Notes under the pieces: model-generated
Told to the model about the DNA's origin: nothing
Database searches by the model: none
Seen by the model: only the letters and a program-made list of their open reading frames with translations
Part shown: positions 31,001-39,100 of the stretch, piece after piece
Position numbering within the stretch: position 1 is the stretch's first letter
Layout: each line of letters starts with the position of its first letter
Translations under genes and position numbers: made by a program
Assembly (NCBI RefSeq): GCF_902459465.1
Contig: NC_047070.1
Span: forward strand, 8,296,554-8,360,553
Direction of reading: 5' to 3'
Length of the DNA: 64,000 nt
Source: Asterias rubens
Taxonomy: Eukaryota; Echinodermata; Asteroidea; Forcipulatida; Asteriidae

Positions 31001-33275
31001 GACAAGTGTGGAATGCTTAATGGCCTTATCATACGAGGCAACTTTTACAGGCAACTTTGAGGCAATTAATTGCAGTGCAGACTATAGAACCACTTTAGTA
31101 GCACAGAAGCATTTTTTTTCAAATATTGTACTGCCATCCCTAAGAATAATATGTGAACATTCAAATGTGAATGGATTCTCTTCTTTGAGATTGATTGCCT
31201 TGAACTGGTTGCCTGTAAATTGCCTAGCGTGGTAATGCCCTTATGATGTACATTACAATAGCTCTGTTTATACACTTCACCAGGCTCTATTTATTACGAT
31301 AAGTAGTAACAAAATTCACGGAAATAAGTAACGTAAATTCAAGAAAACATTCGGTGTTTGTTTAGAGTTGCAAATGGTATTTGTTATTTTTTTTGGGGAG
31401 GGGGTGGGGGTTAAAACTCTGTTACAAAACTCAAATAGATGAAATCTGCAATTTGTGTTTAAGTTTCCTTTTCTAATTAACTTAATATATTTTCCCCCTC
31501 TTGTCGTTTATATTCCACAGGGGAGACAGCAAAGAACAGGTATACTGCAGACCAGCAGAAGAAAGAGATTGTCGGCTTGTGTCGCCAACTATCTTGCAAA
31601 GGACCTGAAGCCTCTGGAATCCTTAGAAGAGCCCAGCTTCAGGAAAATGCTGTATGAGTTTGATCCAAGATACAACCTCCCGACAAGGGAAGACTTCACC
31701 CTGCGGGTCATGCCCCTCCTGTATGATCAAGTCAAGCAAACGACTGTCATGCCGATGGTGAAGGAGGCCAAACACGTTGCGCTTTCTATCGATGTCTGGG
31801 GGCGCTCTTCCATCGAGCAGTACATGGCCGTGACGGCTCACCTTCTGACATTTGACTGGGAGCTGAAAAGTTTCATGCTAGAGAATGTAGAGTTTCCTCT
31901 GCCTCACGATGCTGTGCACATAGCAGAGTTTCTCAACAAGGTTGCTGCCGAGTGGGGAATCAGTGATGACCCGCTAAAGATCAGCGCTCTGGTCACCAAC
32001 AACGCTGTTAAGAACAGCTTCACAGGAAAGCATGTCCCGTGCCTTGGCCACACTCTGAATTCCTTGGTCATCGCAGGACTGCAGTGCCCTGGTGTCCAAG
32101 GGCCCATTCAGTGTTGCATAAGGCTGGTAGAGTTTATCCATGGTTCGCCAAAACTGAAAATTTCCATCGATGAGTCTATCCAGGCAGAGGCAGAAGTACC
32201 GGGGGCTTCCCAGCAAGTTGACATTTCTCAGCAGTATGACAGCAACCAGCACCTTGATGTCCAGCGGCAGCTCGATGTCCTTGAGCAGTTAGTGACAGCA
32301 GCTCAGATAGGAGTAGAGGACCACACTGATATCTCTGCATTGACCTCAATCCACCAGACAGAGCCACCACGGCCAGCGACCCCTCAGGAAACCTCCCTAG
32401 ACATCACCATGCAAGACCTGAAAGTTCCACTTGGCACAACACACAGCATGTTGAGGGCCATACTGGATAAGAGAGAGCTACTGAAGACGGTACTTGCTGC
32501 CTCAGAGAGAATGGATCTGGAGTTTTCTGAGACCGACATAAAAATTGTCGAAGAGATTGAGAAAGTCTTAGCTCCTCTTCAGACACTATCAGAGACCTTC
32601 CTCGGCAAAAGTTACGTCTCTGTATCTGGACTCATGCCAGCTTTATATTATCTGAAGGAAGTTCTGAAGCAGAGAGCAGGCGACCTGCCCGAGATCACCG
32701 AGATGAAACAAGCCATGGCGGAAGAGCTGTTCAGTGTTTACGATGACCCTAGTAACTCTGTCATCCTCCCCAAGGCCACGTTTTTAGACGCCCGCTACAA
32801 GAAACTGCCTTTCCTCTCTGAGATGCAGAAGATTGAACTTCACAATGAGATTGCCAAGGAGGCCTTGCTACTCACCGAGAACAGGATAGATGAAAGTGCC
32901 TCGACAGACGAGCCCCCCTCTAAAAAACCCGTCATGGCGTGGGCTTCCTTACTGGGCAACATGTTCGAAGATGAGAACATGGGCGTGGCTGACTCAGAAC
33001 CCATAGGAGGCGCTAAAGATGAGATTCGCAGATACCTCACTGAGCCCCGCCTTGGTCTGGAGGCAGAGCCTCTCAAGTGGTGGCAGCAGAATGGTCCCAG
33101 GTACCCGATGCTGTCGGCAGTTGCCATGAAGTACCTCTGCATTCCGTCGACCAGCGTTCCCTCAGAGCAGTTATTCAGCTCAGCGGGTGGTCGCATTACA
33201 GCCAAGAGGTCCCTGTTAGATGCTAGAGATATCCAGTTGCTTCCGTTTCTGAATGCCAATCTCCAACAGTATTGA
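28065..33275 (+). CDS. Domesticated hAT transposase-like protein with three BED zinc fingers (ZBED type)
   Basis: Five exons join in phase 0: 28,065-28,067 (ATG only, AAAATG|GTAAGA), 29,308-29,622, 30,102-30,449, 30,706-30,996 and 31,521-33,275 (stop TGA). The protein is about 903 residues. Exons 2, 3 and 4 each carry one BED finger (CALC...HKHLKGRH near residues 51-75; CDLC...HMRLIH; CAIC...HLDHRH). The last exon is the hAT core: SIDVWG (Asp about 410), VTNNA (about 477-481), CLGHTLN (about 493-499), a Gln/acidic insertion, and the C-terminal hAT dimerisation region with PSEQLFSSAG (Glu about 868) to the end. Autonomous hAT elements normally have D in VTDNA; here it is N. No terminal inverted repeats or 8-bp duplication were seen around it. 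Together with the intron-split structure this indicates a host gene of the ZBED kind, probably nuclear and DNA binding. Exact orthology to a named ZBED gene is not claimed. Confidence 0.88.
28488..28627. repeat. Small MITE family E, in ZBED-like intron 1
   Basis: Left end CGCTTCGTATGGCACCACCA and right end TGGTGGTGCCATACTGAAAG pair; the right end finishes in GTTATCC. The interior has CCTTTTTGTAAAAATGAGTG. Confidence 0.8.
28644..28909. repeat. Repeat family G copy, in ZBED-like intron 1
   Basis: Bounded by GGCCCAATTTCATGGCTCTG and AGCTAAGAAATTGGGCCC, imperfect inverted termini. The interior includes GTAAGTGTAAGTGAAGAC and CTGCTTACCCG. Confidence 0.7.
31020..31240. repeat. MITE in the last ZBED-like intron
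   Basis: Left AATGGCCTTATCATACGAGG with CAACTTTTACAGGCAACTTT. Right TGGTTGCCTGTAAATTGCCT and GCGTGGTAATGCCCTTATGA. The ends pair imperfectly. About 220 bp, non-coding. Confidence 0.65.
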
Positions 33276-34420
33276 ACATTTAACTCCAAACTAGTGATGT
33301 TGGCCGGTGTCGTTTGCTTTGTTTCTGTAGTGGAGTAGTGACATATGCAAAGAAGACCATTGGATTTTGCTTTGTCGGTGTTCGTGGCAATCAAGTTTGC
33401 CCGATTTTCTTAAACACTGTTGTGAATCGTTTTTAACATTATAAAAAAGAAAGATTTTATGGTCGTTCCCAGCTTTACCATTTGTATTGTGTTCCTGGCT
33501 CAAAAATATAAATTCTAAGTCTCTATTGAATGAATTGGATTCTGAGATGTGTTTTTTTATATATTTTTTTACCATGAAACCAATTTATTGTATTGATGGG
33601 GGTTAAAAGAACCCGCATATAGTGACCCCTTGCACGTCTACCATTTCCGTCATTCCGAATTTGTACATTTTAAGAGTTCATTGCGCTGTAGGCCTGTATG
33701 CTTCTTTTTTGAAAGGACAAGGGCACTTCGACATTTTCTATTTGGTAAAAGGACAGCCTATGAGGAAAATGTAAATTTGTACGGTAGCATTTCAAGGGCA
33801 CCAAGGCAATAACCAGGGGGGGCATGGAGAGAAAACGCCTCCATTGCCTACGTGAAGTATGTATCAGGCCTGCACTGTTGTAGCTAGTTATTTGTTATAT
33901 ACAGCACATGTTGGATCTCAATAATCAATGAATTGGGGACCAGAAAGCTTGTGTATATAGACGATGTGACCTATGTTTACATTCAAACTGCCCTCTGTTG
34001 ACAAAACACTATATACGTCATGTTTCGCCGGGCACTGAGTTGCGTAGTCATAGTAAGATTGCGTACACTTTCTAGCTGGCTGCAAAAACACAAAGGTTTT
34101 GCCCGGCGGTATGCGCGCGAATCATGTTATGGTTTTCGTGTGACGTCAGAGGTCACATCGTCTATAGGCCCTAGTGTAATGTAAAATTTTCAAAAAATGC
34201 ACCCTTTGTGATCTTGTTGACCCTTTTTTTTTGTTCCTTTTTTTTTTTTTTTTTTTTTACTGATATACAATTGTGCATGTACAGTATCAACCAAAAATGC
34301 TTAATTCTATGCATTCTTGATCTGGTGTGTTCAGCATGAATGGCAAATCTTGCATTTTACATTATTCTTATTTTCTCAAGTGCTAACTTATCTGTAAAGT
34401 TTTGTTAAGTTCTAATAAAA
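33276..34420 (+). other. Likely 3' UTR of the ZBED-like gene, with repeats
   Basis: A candidate poly(A) signal AATAAA lies at 34,414. The span holds a family F element (33,689-33,872, CAGGCCTG at its right end) and a MITE at 33,955-34,166 whose ends TATAGACGATGTGACCT and AGGTCACATCGTCTATA are perfect inverted repeats. A piece of that same MITE family is in NOP56 intron 5 (38,757-38,800). Nearer termination sites are possible, so the extent of the UTR is uncertain. Confidence 0.45.
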
Positions 34421-34566
34421 AAAAAACCAAGGAAATGTAATATTGCATTAATATTTTGTTTGAAAAGAGAGTGTCATTGTTTAATTATCAATCATTCCTA
34501 ATTACCTGGACACTTCTTACTGTGTTTGTACAATTGTTCCCATACTTGATCCTTGTCATTTGATTG

Positions 34567-34603
34567 GTAGAACTCGTCCGATCCAAGGCAACGTGTTCCT
34601 TTA
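34567..34603 (+). repeat. Family D right-end fragment
   Basis: AACTCGTCCGATCCAAGGCA then ACGTGTTCCTTTAA: only the last 37 bp of the fold-back element. Confidence 0.75.
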
Positions 34604-34816
34604 AAACCATATAGAATGCCAATACTGCAGAGGGCTTCTACGTCCAAAGACAGATGTTTGTAGTTCGGCTTCGGGCTCACAAGCTTTCGCTATAAAAAAA
34701 AATCAGAGCTTTCGTGGTAAAAAAAAAATCAGAAAATACAAAGAACAACACTAAAGTACTGGTATGAATTAATCAAAAACGAATTGGTTCTTGACTTTGG
34801 AGTTAAATACATATTC

Positions 34817-35360
34817 ATAAATACCTCAGTTTCGCTATTCCTATTGGTGGAAAGCGCGTCACGTGGGTGTGGATAAACCTTTGTTTATGACCAGTAAAAA
34901 GTGTTGAAACATGGGTGTGACACGCGAGTTATCAGTTTGCACCTGTGCTTATAAGACGGTTTCTTTATTCCTATTGGTCAAGAGCAACTGCCAAGACGGT
35001 TGTGCCACATCACGCGCGACGCGCACAGCACTCCCTTATAAAAGGAGTTTTACCCGAGGGCCTTGACTGGGCCTTACCATTTCATAGCTGGAGGGGTGTT
35101 GTGTTGAAAGAAATCATTGGAAAATTATTTTTGAATTTGTCTTACTTTTTGACCATAAGTGTTGATGTTTTTTGACCAAAAAGGTATTATGAATGGGAAT
35201 CAAAGTGTGTTGAATCGGTTTTCAACTAGTGGTTTAGACCCGCATAGGCCTGGCTCTTGATAATTTACCTCAACTTCGTCTCGGTAAAATTATCAAGAAC
35301 CAGGCCTCTTTGGGTTTAAACCACTAGCGGAAAACCTCTTCACCACACATTGATTCCCTT
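34817..35360 (+). repeat. Composite repeat I: promoter-like unit plus fold-back
   Basis: The first part has GCTATTCCTATTGGTGGAAA (inverted CCAAT), GCGCGTCACGTGGGTGTG (E-box), a second inverted CCAAT (TTCCTATTGGTCAAGAGC), and a TATA-like CCCTTATAAAAGG (35,034-35,046). The second part (35,191-35,360) is a hairpin: AACTAGTGGTTTAGACCC, GGCCTGG and TTGATAATTTTACC-like arms around TCAACTTCGTCTCGG, with GAATGGGAAT and ATTCCC at the outer ends. The unit lies about 0.8 kb upstream of the first located NOP56 coding exon. Confidence 0.7.
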
Positions 35361-35407
35361 ACTAAGGGTCTACATGTATTTACTTTTTCTAACACAAAAC
35401 ACAATGT

Positions 35408-35741
35408 CCACAGATTTACATTAAACTTACACAGTTTGAGGATAATGATAGAAGAACGCTTCCCTTCAAATATTACATACTGAGGTTCAGAGTTTTTGAG
35501 AAATGAGTAAAACAATGTCACAAACATAATTTTCGTCTCAGTTTTAGGATGTAGAAATGTGTTAACCAGAACTTCTACGTTTTTCATGCTAAAATATTCT
35601 TCGCCTCACTGAGACGAAAATTGTTTTGTGACTTGTTTTACTCATTTCTCAAATACTACAGCACCTCAGTAAGTAATATTTGAAGGGAAGCTTTCTACTA
35701 TCATTATCTTCAAACCGTGTAAGTTTATTGTAAATCTGTGG
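35408..35741. repeat. Long fold-back element, family C
   Basis: A near-perfect hairpin of about 334 bp. The left arm holds CCACAGATTTACATTAAAC, CGCTTCCCTTCAAATATTAC and TTTTCGTCTCAG. The right arm holds CTGAGACGAAAA, GTAATATTTGAAGGGAAGC and GTTTATTGTAAATCTGTGG. The loop is about 60 bp. A solo inner-arm fragment is at 51,905-51,938. Non-coding. Confidence 0.85.
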
Positions 35742-35980
35742 CAATTTGAAGAGGTACCTAAATTTTTGAAGTGAATGAAGATGGTTGTCTAATGGGAGAT
35801 TATTCCATAGTTAAGAAGCAGCCTTCACAAATGCCTGTCACCTAGGTTTGCCTTCAATGGTCTTGAAGGGTAAGTCAACAGTGTCAAATGGGAACTCCTC
35901 AGACAGTCAGATGTCCAAGAGAGTATCTACAAATCATTTTGTATGTTGCATTTATTTAGTGCATTGTTCGCAGCATACGC

Positions 35981-36120
35981 CAGGCCTGGAATTTCAACTT
36001 TTGGAATGGCAAGTTTTCACTTTGCAAAGGGCACTTCTATTGGGAAATCTTTAAGTCAATGGGAAACTTTTGAAGGGGCACCAAGGCCAAGACCAGGGGC
36101 AATGGTCTCAAGGTCTGATA
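35981..36120 (+). repeat. Repeat family F variant
   Basis: From CAGGCCTGGAATTTCAACTT through CAAAGGGCACTTCTATTGGG and GGGCACCAAGGCCAAGACC to AAGGTCTGATA. It lies just upstream of the first located NOP56 coding exon. Confidence 0.7.
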
Positions 36121-36193
36121 ATGCAGAAGTTTTTGTATGTTTTTCATTACGTCGGTTACTCTCATACATGTACATCTCTCAATAATACAACAG

Positions 36194-39100
36194 GTGAAAA
36201 TGTACGTGCTCTACGAGCACGCCTCTGGCTATGGCCTCTTTGATGTGACGGAGTTTGAGGAGATCTCCATGCTGCAAGCTGATGTAGAGAAGAGCGTGAC
36301 GGACTTTGGCAAATTTGCATCCCTCGTCAAGCTCCATGCTTTTTCCCCATTCAAGTCTGGTGCCAATGCCCTGGACAACATCAACAGTATCTCAGAAGGT
36401 GAGTACAATACACTACAATTTGTTCCAGTCTTTGTTACTCATTTGCCCTGGATTGCCTTGTTAATGATTGTAAGGGCAGTTTCATTTCAGATAACATTAA
36501 TACATCCCCACGTTTGCAGTCTTCCACCAATCAGAGTGCGTGTCCCTTTGACATGTTTATTATATTGAATGGACCTCATGAATTGGACACCCTAGATGCA
36601 GAAAATCTTAGAATGATGACAAAACAATAAAAGGGCTCAGATTTATTCGCATGGCCATTTAATAACCACCTTTGACTTTTAAGCGAGGGCGCCGTACTGG
36701 GAGAACATATGATCTATTTTTTGCTGAATAATATTAAAATCCATCCCTCTTTTAGGACAGTCAGGACAATGGGGGGGGGGGGGGGTTAGACCTGTACAAG
36801 ATTTGATGAAACGCTAGGATTAATCCTATCTCAAGTTAGGACAAGTAACTCGTCTAACTTAGGATGGGTTCAATGCGTCATAACGTCTGTGGATACGAAA
36901 ACTACCTCGTCCTAAGTTCTAAGATTAATCCTATGTTAGGGAGAGTTTGGTGAAATCGGCGGCTGATTAGAAAAAAAAATCTTGATCACTGAGGGGGGAG
37001 GAGGGGGAGTTCTCTTTTTGACAAGATGAGGCAAGACATATTAGTGCTTTGAACAGCAAGGGCACGGCAACTGCCCTTTGGTACGGAGCACTTCCATGAC
37101 TTAATTGTAAACTTGATTTGAAAGCTTGCAAAGGGCACCATGGCAATTGCTGTGGGTGATGTGGGCTAATTCCAGGTCTGCCATTATCCTTAAATGCAAT
37201 TAACAATCTCGATAAGAACTGACACAATTTTAGTTCTTATTGTGAGCTTCTCGTTGTTGACCCTCTGATGTTATTCCCACTCCTTTCAGGTGTGATGCAT
37301 GAAGATCTCCATCTGTTCCTGGATACCAATCTACCAGAGTCGTCCAAGAAGAGAAAGAAGATCCAGCTCGGAGTGGCTGATAGCAAGATAGGAGCAGCCA
37401 TTCAGGAGGCCCTTGGCGCGTCCTGCCAATCTGGAGGGGTCGTCAATGAGATCTTAAGAGGTAAGATCCCTCCCCTCTCTCTTTGTTTTTGTTGATGCAG
37501 TTTGTACATGCTTTAAAAATACTAGACACTATTGGTAATTACTCAAAATAGTTGTTAACATAAAAATATACTTGGTAACAAGCAACGTACAGCTGTTGAT
37601 AGTATAAAAAAGAATATTGTGAGAAACGGCTCCGTCTAAATAGGTTATTTCTCACTCAAACATTGTTCTAAGGTTGTTGTTTTCTATATTATATTTAAGG
37701 TCTGCGCTACCACTTCCACAAGCTAATCAAGGGACTGTCTGCACAGGCAGCAGGGAAGGCCCAGCTTGGGTTGGGTCACAGTTACTCCCGTGCTAAAGTC
37801 AAGTTTAACGTGAACCGTGTGGACAACATGATCATCCAGTCTATCAGCTTACTGGATCAGCTGGACAAGGACATCAATACCTTCTCTATGAGAATCAAGT
37901 ATGTTGGATGCCATTTGGACTATGTCTATTTCATGTATATTCGGCATGCTACTTCTCATTGCTACTGCTCGTTCTAGCATTGCGAATGTCGCTGGTTTGA
38001 ACCCCACTAGAGTAATTTGTCTGTGGATTTTTTTTCACAAAACTTTGGAGTGTGCAGAGTGTTCAGTGCTTTAATACACATCAGAAGACGGGTAAAAAAC
38101 AAATTATTTTCTTTATCCAGAATGCAAAAATAACATCTCTGTGTTAGCTGATTTCCTTGTTTCTTCCTTTAGAGCCTTGAGCTGCAGGCTGCATGAGATA
38201 GAGAAAGAAATGAAAAAGAATGAAAAGAAAGCCATTCCTGATTTGCTTGAACTGGGCCAAATTCAAGGCATCAGAAGAAAAAAAATGGGGAAAAAATGCC
38301 ACAGAAAACTGAAATTACTTGATAAAGTCTTATGTACAAGGTAGTCTCCTGTCTGGGCAATAACTGTGTTGCATTTTTGTTCTAAAAGATTGTTTTAATT
38401 TAACAGCCAGTCATTCTTGCACACTGAAGTATGTTGCTTATAATTGGTTTAATATTCCTTTCCAACAAACCGATCTTTGACATATTTTTTATAAATGTGA
38501 GATTTCCTTGTTTACTTTTTTCAGAGAGTGGTACTCCTACCATTTCCCAGAGTTGGTGAAGGTGGTCAGCGACAACTCCATGTACGCTCAAGTAGCCCAC
38601 TACATCAAGAATCGTAAAGACCTCTCTGAGGACAGTCTGGAGGCTCTGGAGGAGATAGTGATGGACAGTGCTAAGGCCCAGGCAATCCTGGATGCTTCAC
38701 GCTCATCAATGGGTCAGTTATTGTCTCATTGAACCCTCGAAAGAATACATATCAAAGTCTTGTATAGACAATGTGACCTGTGACATCATGTGTTTACGAA
38801 AGACCCACCAAGCCTGGACTTCCTACAGGCATGATTTTTACACATTTTATTTAATGGAAGTAAACAAAAAATCTTACATTTTATGGAGATTGCACTGTCT
38901 AATTCTTATCAACTTTTGATATGATGAAAAGGGGCACATCTCAAAACTGTTAACTGTTGACATCATTGCTTATTCAGTATTTTGAAGGAGTAATAAGAAA
39001 ACTTTGAATTGAATAGTCACAAGTTCTTTATATACTGTTTAGTTTTCAAGTTTGAATATTATTATTATTATTATTTTAGGAATGGATATATCACCCATTG

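Noticed and set aside
35853-35875. NOP56 first exon at TTCAATGGTCTTG
   Set aside because: The ATG|GT is present, but GTCTTG is a very poor donor and the surroundings match a dispersed repeat.
36194-36202. ATG at 36,200 as the NOP56 start codon
   Set aside because: It would drop the residues before MYVLYEHA. The upstream VK preceded by a splice acceptor fits the conserved start if an upstream exon ends in ATG, so I prefer an unlocated first exon.
38921-39020. Possible box C/D snoRNA in NOP56 intron 5 (ATGATGA at 38,921)
   Set aside because: A box C-like ATGATGA is present, but no CTGA box D lies within 100 nt and there is no terminal stem, so a snoRNA call is not justified. I also looked at the other NOP56 introns for C/D and H/ACA motifs and found no convincing one.
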